Below are positions 27,985 to 39,196 of a stretch of DNA of 64,000 bases, one piece after another. The notes beneath the pieces are model-generated. The model was given only the letters and a program-made list of their open reading frames with translations. It had not been told where the DNA came from and did not search any database. The stretch lies in contig JANUWF010001636.1 in NCBI GenBank assembly GCA_026120185.1, positions 1,860,001 to 1,924,000 of the forward strand, in the 5' to 3' direction. Position 1 is the first letter of the stretch; each line of letters begins with the position of its first letter. The stretch is from Voacanga thouarsii. Lineage: Eukaryota > Streptophyta > Magnoliopsida > Gentianales > Apocynaceae. Position numbers and translations under genes: made by a program.

Positions 27985-28195
27985 ACTCATTGGTAAACTC
28001 CATATCTATAAAAGTGGAAGAGGGAAAATCTTTTATGGTAAAAAATGCATTCATTTCGGCTATTTCTAAAGAAGGAAAGAGAGGGGTGGTTGAATTTCAA
28101 GTATTCCGCTTTACTAATAAGATACGGAGACTTACTTCACATTTAGAAGTGCACAAAAAAGACTATTTATCTCAGAGAGGTTTGCAAAAAATTTT
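27985..28195 (+). pseudogene. rps15: Chloroplast rps15 fragment in nuclear DNA (NUPT)
   Basis: An ATG at 28035 opens a frame starting [14 protein letters not shown] and continuing [30 protein letters not shown] and KIL. This is the N-terminal half of plastid ribosomal protein S15 in its characteristic order, with small substitutions. Similarity stops after KIL near 28195, where plastid S15 would continue GKRQRLL. The gene is therefore truncated, lacks its 3' half, and is not functional as S15. It starts within about 10-60 bp of the solo LTR's right target duplication and is followed by a MITE. Recognition is from memory of the protein; no alignment was run. Confidence 0.8.
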
Positions 28196-28256
28196 AGTAG
28201 TAACTGCAAACTTTCTCCGACTCACAAAAGAACTAAATTACTTTTGTTATAAATTA

Positions 28257-28559
28257 TTTCATTCGTTTTAAAATACTTATTCATGAAACCATTTATACAC
28301 AGATTAAATGTATTGAAAATAATACTACAATTTAGATAAAATTTCTATTCTATTTATATTAAAAACATAATAGCTATTGGTTAGTGAAAATATCTAAGAA
28401 GTAAGAAGAAAAAATAGTTTTAGAAAATTGTGTAGTTAATTTAGAATAAATAAAGGTAAAATGAGAAGAAACTAATCATTAATTTTAGAAATATATACAT
28501 GAACAAGTATTTTGAAGTAAAAAAAAAAATCGTGAACAAATATTTTGAAACAGAGAGAG
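28257..28559 (+). mobile_element. MITE family A copy (303 bp)
   Basis: Flanked by TA at 28255-28256 and 28560-28561. It aligns by eye with 13057-13355 throughout: ATTCATGAAACC near the left end, TTGAAAATAATAC, GAAGTAAGAAGAAA, AAACTAATCATTA and ATGAACAAGTATTTTGAA near the right end. Confidence 0.65.
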
Positions 28560-29189
28560 TATAAAGTTATTTTAAAATTTTAAAAATAATTAATATTATA
28601 ATTTAATAGAATAATAAATGACAAAATACATTTTAAAAAAGATGATAAATATATTTTTATTTTATAAAATAATAAATAATTTAAACACACGAGAAGTTTA
28701 CAAAATTAATATTTATTTTGAAATAGTGGGAGTATGGATTTAGTCTACGCGGTTAAAAGGCAGATAGGAAAATAATAAGGGATATAAATTTTGAATTAAA
28801 TGTGTTGGTTAAATGAAGAGGTAGATGGAATAAGATGAAATACGAACTTATTTTTCTCTATAAAGGTTGGAAGTAGAGGTGATCTCTATGAAATGCATAT
28901 TTATTTCCCCTTTATGAAATAGGGTCAGATGATCTTCTTTTTTTTTTTTTTTTTTTTGTGAAAAGGCTCAAAATTAAGTAATGTAATCAAAAGTAAACAA
29001 GACTTTCAGTATTACTTTTGAATGCTTAATCAATATATACAATCCCTAAAAACAAAAATGCAACTCATGAAAATTAATGGTGTTCTTATATCAATTAACT
29101 CTATGCTGCAACAAATGCACTAAAATTTACCTAATGTGCACCTTTTGATAGTAATTACAAATTCTTTTATCAAGAAAAAATAAACTATT
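28560..29189. other. Spacer between MITE and copia element
   Basis: AT-rich with a T homopolymer of about 20 bp near 28939-28958. No gene or RNA is seen. Confidence 0.5.
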
Positions 29190-29498
29190 TATTATAAAAT
29201 TTTGACAATATTAGAATAAAATTTACACACAATAAATCTATGACTATTATTTGTACAATAATTTTTTCAAACTTCTCTCTCACAATTTTCTCTAACAATT
29301 CTCTTACAATTGGTATATGTCTCAAACCTAGGGAAGAGCTCTATTTATAGAGTTCTTTTTGTGGAGTTAATAGAGTTAATAATCTATTTTCACTAATTTC
29401 ACTAATATGTATTAGTGATGTTAATGGTGGATATTCATATATATTTTTTCACTAATGAAATTAGTGGATTCACAACTTCCACTAATATATTCACAACA
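29190..29498 (-). repeat. 3' LTR of the copia element
   Basis: About 309 bp. In element sense it starts TGTTGTGAATATATTAGTGG. The inner terminal dinucleotide of the far end has decayed (TA instead of TG on the plus strand). It matches 34351-34668 with many substitutions and small indels. Confidence 0.85.
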
Positions 29499-29616
29499 CT
29501 CCCCCTTAGATATTCATCATATAAAAAATATATCTCGTTAAAACCTTATTAGATAAAAATTCAGTAAAAAAAAGGCAATGAAGGAAAAATAGTACATTAT
29601 TTTATATATATGCTTA

Positions 29617-30000
29617 TTACTCCCCCTGATGAGATGATCCTTTTAAATTTTTGAATCGACGCATACCGATTTTATATCTTAACTTCTCAAATTTTACAGT
29701 CGGTAAAATCTTCGTAAAAATATTTGTCAGGTTGTCACATGACCAAATTTGTAGCACATCAATTTCACATTTATTTTGGAGTTCATGAGTAAAGAAGAAT
29801 TTTGATAAAATATGTTTTGTCCGATCTCCTTTAATATATCCTTCTCGTAATTGAGTTATGCAAGCTACATTATCTTCATAAAGAGGAGTTGGAATATCTC
29901 TTCTAGATGATAATCTATAATTTTTTGGGATATAATGAATCACTGATCTTAACCATACACATTCTCGACTTACTTCATGAATGGCTATAATTTTTAGCAT
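29617..30000 (-). pseudogene. Copia RNase H domain remnant
   Basis: The 127-residue open frame contains DNVACITQLREGYIKGDRTK, a copia RNase H-like segment, then HILSKFFFTHELQ, DVLQIWSCDNLTNIFTK and LPTVKFEKLRYKIGMRR, the usual C-terminal end of copia pol. It ends close to the 3' LTR. Confidence 0.85.
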
Positions 30001-30179
30001 GATTTGAAGAAGTAGCTGTTATAGATTGTTTTGTAAAATGCCATGATATATCAGTATTTCCACACGTGAATAGATAACTCGTTTGAGAACGTACTTTATG
30101 TAAATCAGATAAATAATCAACATCTGCATAATCTATCAATGTTGGACTGACTTTATTTGAATAAAATAATTCGAGATCA

Positions 30180-31063
30180 ATTGTACCTTAGAAATATCGT
30201 ATGACTTGTTTAATTCCATTCTAATGTCGTCGTGTTGGTGAAGAACTAAATATTAGTAATAAATCGACAGCAAATGCAATATCAGGTCGTGTGTTATTAG
30301 CAAGATACATAAATGCACCAATTACACTAAGATATGGTACTTCAGGACCAATGAATTCTTCATCATCTTCTTGAGGTCAGAAAGGATTTTTATTCACATT
30401 TAATGACTGGACGATCATTGAAATATTCAATGGATATGCTTTGTCCATGTAAAATCTTTTTAGAACTTTTGTTGTATATGTTGATTGATGAATAAATGTT
30501 CCACTTTTCAGATATTCAATTTGTAAATCAAGGCAAAATTTAGTTTTACCAAAATTATTGATTTTGAATTTTCATTTTAAATAATCAATTGTTTATTTGA
30601 GCTCTTCTAAAGTTCCAATAAGATTAATATTATCAATATATATAGTTAATATCACAAATTTAGAATTATATTTCTTAATAAAAACACATGGACATACTTA
30701 GTCATTTTTAAATCTTGCCTTCAATCAATATTCACTAAGATGATTGAATCACATACACTCAGATTGCTTCAGGCCATTTAATGATTTATGTAATTTGATG
30801 GAATAATTTTCACAATGATAATATTTATATATTTCGGGCATGTGCAATCCTAAAGAGATTTTCATGTAAATATCATTTTCTAAATTTCTATACAAGTAAG
30901 CAGTGATAACATCTAATATGTGCATATCTATCTTTTCATATACTACCAAATTGATAAGATATCGAAGTGTAGTAGTATCAATAATAGGAGAATAAGTTTC
31001 ATCATAATCAATACCTGATCTTTGTGAAAAATCTTGGGCTACTAACTGTACTTTATATTGCAC
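30180..31063 (-). pseudogene. Copia reverse transcriptase remnant with frameshifts and stops
   Basis: Frame 31063-30749 reads KVQLVAQDFSQRSGIDYDET, SPIIDTTTLRYLI and SLNGLKQSE, the first half of a copia RT. Further on the catalytic box reads YIDN at 30640-30629 where active elements have YVDD. A TGA stop interrupts the frame at 30574-30572, just after a DYLK motif. Downstream SVIGAFMYLAN and NTRPDIAFAVDLL are recognisable. The enzyme is dead. Confidence 0.82.
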
Positions 31064-31099
31064 AATTTCTTTATTTTCATTGCATTTTCACACAAATAT

Positions 31100-32700
31100 T
31101 CATTTGTAACCAACAGATTTTACACCTTCTGGTATTTGGATAACAGGTCCGAAAACTTCACGTTTTGTAAGTACATTTAACTCCGATTGAATTGCATCTT
31201 TCCATTGTAGCCAATCTTTTCTATACCGACATCATCAATTGATATTAGTTCAGGATCATCATTATCTTGTGTAATATAAAAAAATATATTGTATGCAAAC
31301 ATATTGTCAATAACTGTTTCTATTCGATTCTAACTTCTACCGAAAGTGGTATAATTGATAGGTATTTCAGTGTTACTTTCATCAACTTATGATTTTTTTA
31401 CTTTATTATCAGTTCTCTCTTGATTTTTATCATTCTTTTCTTCAATATGATCATTTGGATCATTTAATCCCCTTTTCTTTCGAAGATTTTTATTTTTAGA
31501 ACTAAGAGGTCGGCCACACTTCTGGCATGCTTTTGACTCAATAGTTATAGGTATAATCTTTTATTCTGTTGGGACTTCAATTTGAATAGAAGTATTTATA
31601 GTTAGAATATGTAATTTTGTTACTCTTCTGAAGTCAACAAAAGTATATGACATTTGATTTACAATGCTTTGCAAATAAATTATCTTTTAAACTTAAAGTT
31701 CACACGCGCTTATGCACAAATCAAGATAATTTAATGATATTATCCAAGCAAGATCTTTCTTATACTATTTATGTTCTCCCTTTAATTTAAGGAATAATGA
31801 TTCATCAAAATGACAATCAACAAATCTTGCTGTGAATACATCTTCTGTCAAAGGTTTAATATACATGATAATAGAGGAAAAATCATATCTAACGTATATC
31901 CCATTTTTTTCTTTGAGGACCCATCTTTGTATGCTGGTTTGGTGTAATTGGAACATATATAACACATCAAAAAAAATTTAAATGAGTAATATTTGATTCT
32001 AAATAAAAAACTAATTACAAATGAAAGAATTTATGATAACTAATTAATCTTATACGTACAAGTGTTGCAGCATATAAAATAGCACGTCCCCAGGCAGGTG
32101 TTGAGAAATTTGTTTTCATTAATAATGGTCTAGTAATTAATTATAATATTTTAATAAAAGATTCAGTAAGATCATTTTGTGTATGAACATGAGTTACATG
32201 ATGTTCAACATTAATCTCAATTGACATGCAATATGCATCAAAAGTATGTGATGAAAATTCACCAGCATTATTCAAACAAATATTTTTAATTTGATGATCA
32301 AGAAATTATACTCGTAATTTAATTATTTAAGTAAATAATCTCGCAAACACCAGGTTACGAGTAGATAATAAACACACATTTGACCATCGGAATGATGCAT
32401 CAATTAAGACCATAAAATATTTGAACGGTTTACATGGTGGATGAATAGGTGTACAAATATCTCCCTAAATCCATTCAAGAAATATAGGACTTTCAACTCT
32501 TATTTTTACTGGTGATGGTTTAATAATTCCAGGGAACATGCAACACATGAAAATTTTTCTAATGTCAATATTTTTTGTTTTTTAATTGATGACTATGTGT
32601 ATTTTAAATTATTTTTCTCATTATGTAAATCCCGAATAACTTAACCGGTTATATCAAATGCTAAAAGTAGTAAGATCAATAAACTTTTGATTTACTAGAT
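31100..32700 (-). pseudogene. Copia integrase/linker region, strongly decayed
   Basis: The region between RT and protease has only short broken frames. One (31965-31765) holds LKEKNGIYVRYDFSSII and DVFTARFVDCHFDESLF, as found between integrase and RT in copia polyproteins. The integrase catalytic triad could not be assigned. Confidence 0.55.
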
Positions 32701-32732
32701 GACGAATTTCAATTGTATATATTTTTGTAAAA

Positions 32733-33100
32733 TTATAGGCTAGTAAAAAAATATGGTAATTTTTTTAATACAGATTTCTTACTCAAATAAATTTGAGTAA
32801 TATAAAGATACTCAATACCATTTTCCTCATTTGTTTCAACATGATACCCATTTATACGAATATATTTAAAACTCGATAAATTTCTTCTAGATTTTGAGGA
32901 AAATAATATCTTATCAATATTAATTATTATTCCTTTAGGCAACAATATACTAGTTATTTCGGAGCCTTCAATCAAATTTGTAGTACTGTTTATAGTATAA
33001 ATATTTATTTCTCCCATTTTGAGATAAGAAAAATATTTTTTATTTTTGAGTATGGTGTGTGTAGTTCCACTATCAATAATTCATACATCATTATTAAAAA
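32733..33100 (-). pseudogene. Copia protease and pre-integrase remnant
   Basis: The aspartic protease motif IIDSGTTHT is visible, with DSG at 33074-33066. It is followed by the frame 33017-32733 with ITSILLPKG, SSKSRRNLSSFKYI and NGYHVET, typical of copia elements just after the protease. Confidence 0.75.
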
Positions 33101-33187
33101 TAGCCATCTGAACAAAAATATGTATGTGTAAACGTAAATATTATTAGAATATAATAAAAATTTACAAAAAAATATCAGGGTGATGCA

Positions 33188-34163
33188 TTAATTCTTTTGG
33201 ACACTACCATCACCAATTAAATGGTCTATCTTATCGTCTGGGTGTTTGAAAAAATCAGATACATTCATATGGATAATATTGATATAAAGATCTTCTAGAT
33301 CAATAGCATCGTCGTCAGCATCATTAATTGGATGTTGAGAAAAATTTGCTTCAATATTTTTATTTTTCTTTTCCAATGAAACTTGATATAATTCTATTAT
33401 ATGTTTGGTCGTACGACAATTACGTGACCAATGACTTTTCATGCTACATCTATAACATTTATCCTCATATTTTTCTTACATTTTTTTCTTTTCCCTTATT
33501 ATCTTTTCTTTCCCATTTCAGGTGACCAGTATTTCTCACAATTTGGTTATTACTGTGATAAGAAAAATATCGAGCGTGTTCACGATTATAACTACGACCA
33601 CGGCCACGACTATGACTATGCATTCTGTTGGAGCCAACAATATTTACTTTGGGAATGCTGTTGAGCCAGTTGGTCTGGATTTGTAATTTTTCAATAATAA
33701 CTCATTATTTTTCTCTACAATGAGAAGGGCAGTAATTAAATCAATAAATTTTGTATATTATTTTTCTCGATATTGTTGTTGCAGGACAATATTTGAAGTA
33801 TGAAAGGTGAAAAATATTTTTTTCCAACATATCTTTATCAGTAACTTTTTTTTCGCATAATTTTAATTGAGATGTAATTTTATACATGATGGAGCTATAT
33901 TCATTCACAATTTTAAAATCTTGCAACCTCAGGTGTAACCATTCATACTGTGTAGTTGGTAGTACGACCATCTTCAAGTGGTCAAATATTTCTTTCAAAT
34001 TTATCCACAAAACATTTGAATCTTTTTCGATAAGATATTCCATTTTTAAATTTTTGTCGAGATGACGGGGGATAAAAATTAAAATTTTGGCCTTTTGTTG
34101 GGTAGATGCACTATTTTTTTTCCCTTTAATAGTTTCACTAAAGCCTTCGGTATTTAGATGCAT
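33188..34163 (-). pseudogene. Copia gag remnant with zinc-knuckle region
   Basis: Frame 34163-33741 contains GFSETIKGK, LIFIPRHLDKNLKMEYLIEK, LWINLKEIFDHLK, LHLRLQDFK and ITSQLKLCEK, standard plant copia gag. A basic RGRGRSYNRE stretch lies near 33575-33610. KSHWSRNCRT at about 33440-33413 is the second half of a CCHC knuckle. The first cysteines are not in the same open frame. Confidence 0.78.
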
Positions 34164-34350
34164 TTCTGCATCGAGAACTCATGACATATAATTTTTTTCC
34201 AGAAATATCAATGATTACAAATTCGAGTTTAGTAAGGTTAGTCATAGGGATCAATAAATGCGTACTTTTAGTCTTCTAACTTTTGTAACGGCAAAAACTC
34301 GTACTTTAATTTTCTAAATTTGGAAATAACAGAGACTCGTACTGATAACG

Positions 34351-34668
34351 TGTTATAAAATTTTGATAGTGTCAAAATAAAATTTACACACAATAAATCT
34401 TTAACTATTATTTGTACAATAATTTTTTCAAACTTCTCTTTTTCTTTTTTCTTACAATTTTCTCCAATAATTCTCTCACAATTGGTATATGTCTCAAGTT
34501 TGGGGAAGGGTTCTAAATAGAGCTCTATTAGCAAAGTTAGTGGAGTTAATCATCTATTTCTACTAATTCCACTAATATATATTAGTGGTGTTAATGGTAG
34601 ATATCCATATACATTTTTTCACTAATGAAATTAGTGGATTCACAACTTTCACTAATGTATTTACAACA
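34351..34668 (-). repeat. 5' LTR of the copia element
   Basis: 318 bp, starting TGTTGTAAATACATTAGTG in element sense and ending in CA (TG at 34351-34352 on the plus strand). It is bounded internally by the primer-site-like sequence and externally by CTCTT. Confidence 0.85.
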
Positions 34669-36421
34669 CTCTTCTAATTCAAGGTATTATGTAATTTGAT
34701 AAAAACCACCATAAGCAAATTGCAAAAGGTTGAGATATTGTTATTTAATCATGTGTAAAGTTATAATTGAATACGAATTAATTGAGTATTACATCTATTT
34801 GATCAATATTTAAGTTCAAATTATTCAAAATTGAGTTCGTTTATTTTCATATTTTATTTAAAAAAATAAAAACACTATTAATATTAAAATTTAGTTTTAA
34901 AATATTGTTTATGTATAAATAATAGTAATAATATAAACATTAAAGAAAAATTAAATAAATTACATATAATTATTAATAATTTTTGTGTAATAATCAAATG
35001 AATTTGAATATTTATGAATAAATTTGATTGATTGACAAGCTTAGATTTTGTTTGTGAATGTTGGGGTTTTTTTTTTTTTTTCTTTTTTAACAACTCTAAT
35101 CACTTGGTACATTTTGATTAATGAAATTGGCGAGGACATATCAATAAATTGTAAAAGGAGAATCTCAAAATTTGCACATATTTTACTAGCCGTTTTCATC
35201 TTTAAATTTAATGGCAGAAATTAATCTTTATTGTTTTTTTGTTAAGTAAATTATTTCATTAATAAAACCAAACTAATTACACAATAGGCAAAAGTGTAAG
35301 GTAAATAGAGAAACTATCATACCCTTCAAATCTTAAATGGGTAAAGTTCAAAAAAAAAAAAAAAAAAACACGCGCACTCACACAGGGCCTAATATTCAAA
35401 TTGTGCTGCCATTGTCAACCTTCAACTTCAAATGTGAAAGAAACTCGATTCCATCTATTTCAAGAAAAATTCTAGTGTGAACTTAGTCTATATGGACCGA
35501 CTGTATTAAAGAATTATGTTTTGTACAATAAAAATTATGTGATACAACTCTTTAAAGTATTCAATTTACATAAATTCGATCCATTTAAGAATTGTCCTTA
35601 TTTCAAATAGAAAACCTCATATGTTATACTTATCAAACAAAAACATTTATAGTCGTCTTTTAATATTTCCTCTACAATTGTTTGAGCTTTGAATCCATGC
35701 CAATGTTTGATAAAAAAAAGTACGAAGAGAAAATAAAAATAGACTTAAAAATTTATTATTAATTTGAGATATTCATTTTGGTTGAATAAGAACAGTTACA
35801 AGTAGTTGACTTTTAGATGTTATTAGTTTCACAATCGATTTTTTGAGAGTATATTCAGTTAAAATTCACTTAGTAATAATTTTGTTTAATTTACAGTTGT
35901 ACATATCTGTGTTTTTTTTTATGGAATAACAATGTAAAACTAAACAAGAAACCGAGATTCATACTACAACATTTATTTATGAAAAAGAGTCCTTTTTTAT
36001 TTATTATTTATCATTTACTATGTAAGAAAAATATATAACATTTATCATTTTTTCGAAGGCACAAAAGGATGTTGTGAAACAATTGTGTGTCAAGGAGGGT
36101 CACGAATGTTAGGTTGCAGTCACTTTGGAAATAAAATTGGCAGATGCAATCTATATGAACTCAACGATCTAATCTTAATTCCATAGGTACATGACAGATG
36201 TTTTGTCGATATCATTTAGATTATCCACGCAGATTATAGAGCACAATCTTAGCATTGATTCCTCGAATTATCTAACACTTACTAAAGATATCACAAATCA
36301 TAGAACAAGATTGTAAGCGACGTTTGCATGAATGCGTACAAGTAAGTACGAAAGAAAATTGCTGCTAATTAGGACCACTTTCGGCCTAATAGAGATAGTA
36401 GGAAATGCTTCCATCTTCCCT
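34669..36421. other. Spacer between copia element and mannanase gene
   Basis: AT-rich with an A homopolymer near 35350-35368. No domain-bearing frame was found. Confidence 0.5.
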
Positions 36422-36429
36422 CTATAAAA
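36422..36429 (+). promoter_or_regulatory. Probable TATA box of the mannanase gene
   Basis: CTATAAAA lies 91-98 bp upstream of the ATG at 36520, giving a leader of about 60 nt if transcription begins about 30 bp downstream. Confidence 0.6.
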
Positions 36430-36519
36430 CATCAACTTCATAAGACAGTTTCGGGTGTAAATTGCTCTCTTTATAACTCTGCTTTTCTTGCCCTGAGCGC
36501 ATTGGTTTGATAGAGGAAG

Positions 36520-38941
36520 ATGAAGAAGCAGTGTAGTCTTGTTTTCTTTTTCCTTTTCTTCATCCGTGATCTGAGAATCTTTCTTTGTGCTTCAGTGGGT
36601 GATGGGTTCATCACAACTCAGGGAGTACAGTTTTTGTTGAATGGTAGTCCATTCTATGCAAATGGGTTCAATGCTTACTGGTTGATGTATTTTGCCTCTG
36701 ACCAATCTCAGAGAGAGAAAGTGTCTTCTGCCTTTCAAGAAGCAGCAAACCATGGCCTTGCTGTAGCAAGAACATGGGCTTTCAGTGATGGTGGATATTC
36801 TCCTTTGCAGTATTCACCTGGTTCCTACAATGAACAGATGTTTCGGGTCAGCCTTAATTCTCTGGAACTTGTCGGTGTCATATTTTAACTTCTGTCATTA
36901 CATTCTTCTAAGCTTGAACTATCTGGTATAAATGGTCTCTTTTTGATTTTCTTTGAAGGGATTGGATTTTGTTATCTCTGAAGCGAGGAACTATGGAATA
37001 AAGCTAATTCTGAGCTTGGTAAACAACTATGAAGAATATGGAGGAAAGAAGCAGTATGTGGACTGGGCAAGGAGTAAAAGGCAGCACTTGACTTCTGAGG
37101 ATGATTTCTTCACGAATGATGTTGTGAAAAACTACTACAAAGACCATATAAAGGTCAGCTACATATCACAGGCTAATAATGGCATCTGTCTTACCCTCGT
37201 ATGATATGCGGATTAAGCAATTCCCTTGATATCCATTTCTCATTAAAAGTCTCTAATCTCTTTTGCATTTGCCAATGTTAAACTGTGTAAGAATCAGTTT
37301 GGATTAGTAATTGGTTATAGCGTTGAAAATTAAAGAGACATAAAGATCTTACAAGCATGATCCAACAGGCAGTTCTTACAAGACAAAACAGCATCACGGG
37401 AGTAGCTTACAAGGATGATCCAACAATAATGGCCTGGGAACTCATGAATGAGCCAAGATGCGCCACAGACCCGTCTGGAAAAACCATACAGGTCACAGAT
37501 TACTCGTTACCTCTCTTTTCTCTTAAAGTTACAATACCCTGTCAATCTTGATAGTCGCAATATGTATAGGCCTGTCCTCTGCCATACAAAAGACTTTAGG
37601 AATGTGACTATTTAAGGGGGTGGCTGGCTGTGTTTTCTGTGGTTGCTTTACTTTTGCCAGAAAAAGAAAACCATCCCTCGCCTTCTTCAGAGAGGTCACT
37701 GAAAATGAAGACATTTTGGCTTTCATTGGCCAGAGGACCTAAAACAAGTCACGGACCACACAGTGCATTTCTGGTAGGAAATGTTGCATGAATTCTATGA
37801 GAGTCTGGTCGTGGCCATATGCATGTAGCTCCATAGCTGAGCTAGTCATTAGTTAGAGGGTCACCTATCTACCAGATGGAGCCAGGAGTGTGCCCTTAAC
37901 AAATCGTTCATTTTCAAACATTTCCAAATCCACCCACCAGAATTCTAGGGCAGAAGGATAGGGTAAGAGAATCTGTTAGAAATCATAAACTAGACGTTTT
38001 ATTGAAAACTTTGAATACTGAAAAGGAAGACGAACAAGGACCCCGCCTTTAGAAACCGTTGAGGAATCAATCATTCCAATTACTACTGTAATTATTCTTG
38101 TTCCAATCGGGGCCACCTTCTTTACCAATCTCCTACAACATAAAATTTTACCAAGAAGAAAGCCTGCATTACGATTACTCCTTGAAATTGTCTCTCAGGC
38201 TTGGATCCAGGAAATGGCCTCCCACTTGAAGTCCATAGACAGTAATCACCTCTTGGAAGCTGGACTTGAGGGGTTTTATGGGCCATCAAGCGCTCAGAGG
38301 CAGCAGTCCAATCCAAATTTTCAAGTAGGAACAGATTTTATATCAAATAATCAAATTGCGGACATTGATTTTGCCACAGTTCACTCGTACCCAGGTCAAT
38401 GGTAAATGTCACGTGAAAATGAAATCCTTGCACACCAGATCAAGAATATCTCTACATACAAAAATTTCTTAATTTTGGTTATGTACTTCGCAGGTTGATT
38501 AACCAAGGTGAGGATGTCCAACTATCCTTTTTGAGAAATTGGCTCAACAGTCACATTGAGGATGCAGAGAACGTTCTTCATAAGCCACTTCTGTTCACAG
38601 AATTCGGAAAATCATCTAAACAACCTGGTTTTAGCGTGCATCAGAGAGACTTACTGTTTGATACTGTGTATTCAGCAATTTATTCTTCAGCTAGTGGTGG
38701 AGGTACAGCAGCAGGTGGCTTGTTTTGGCAACTGCTAAAAGAAGGGATGGACTCTTTTCGAGATGGCTATGAGATTATCTTAAGCGAAAGCCTTTCAACA
38801 GCCAACATAATCACCCAACAATCACAAAAACTAAACAAGATCCGGAAAATGTATGCTAGGCTCCAGAACATTACGAAATGGAAGAATAAGATGGGCAAGA
38901 ATGGCGGTAATTCTGGGAATCTAAACAGCAAATATCCTTAA
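36520..38941 (+). CDS. MAN: Mannan endo-1,4-beta-mannosidase, GH5, secreted
   Basis: There are five exons: 36520-36846, 36959-37153, 37369-37491, 38199-38401 and 38494-38941 (TAA). The total is 431 aa, the usual length; the last junction rebuilds a Trp codon (TG|G). It cleaves internal beta-1,4 links in cell-wall mannans and galactomannans. A hydrophobic signal peptide covers about residues 1-24 ([11 protein letters not shown]). The mature protein starts near [38 protein letters not shown], the acid/base Glu202 in [16 protein letters not shown], and the nucleophile Glu319 in LFTEFGKSS are all present, so the enzyme should be active. A basic tail ([15 protein letters not shown]) follows the barrel. 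Which paralogue (for example MAN2, 6 or 7) it is cannot be decided. It converges on APL with 255 bp between stops. Confidence 0.96.
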
Positions 38942-39196
38942 CAAAATGAGTAGGTGCTTGCACTTGGGCCATTTACATGACTTGCTTATTTCTTAAGACA
39001 GTTGAGGAGAAACATCATAGCTAAATTAGCAGCATGGCAGCCATGGCCTTAACTAATGGATGCTTTTATTCAGGAACTACATTGTACTAACCGAGGTAAA
39101 AGAGTTTCAAAATCCAGAAAAAACGTACTGTGGTATATATACAAAGATAAACCTTATTGGATGCTTGTAATCGATTATGCAAGGCACTTAACATTT
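38942..39196. terminator. Shared 3' region of converging MAN and APL genes
   Basis: Only 255 bp separate the two stop codons. TTTATT at 39063-39068, an AATAAA signal on the minus strand, could serve APL about 130 nt after its stop. The short gap makes overlapping 3' UTRs likely. Confidence 0.5.

Larger units (their letters stand above)
29190..34668 (-). mobile_element. Decayed Ty1/copia LTR retrotransposon (about 5.5 kb)
   Basis: The 5' LTR is 34668-34351 and the 3' LTR 29498-29190 (minus-strand sense). A purine tract (AAGGGGGAG) abuts the 3' LTR. A primer-site-like CGTTATCAGTACGA follows the 5' LTR. Flanks are CTATT (left) and CTCTT (right), an imperfect 5-bp duplication. The order is gag, protease, integrase region, reverse transcriptase, RNase H, which is copia order. 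Frames are broken by stops and shifts and the LTRs differ at many positions, so the element is old and cannot move by itself. Confidence 0.88.

Noticed and set aside
36060..36350. Possible retrotransposon RNase H tail upstream of the mannanase gene
   Set aside because: The translated frames contain stops and none of the copia or gypsy RNase H motifs could be identified.
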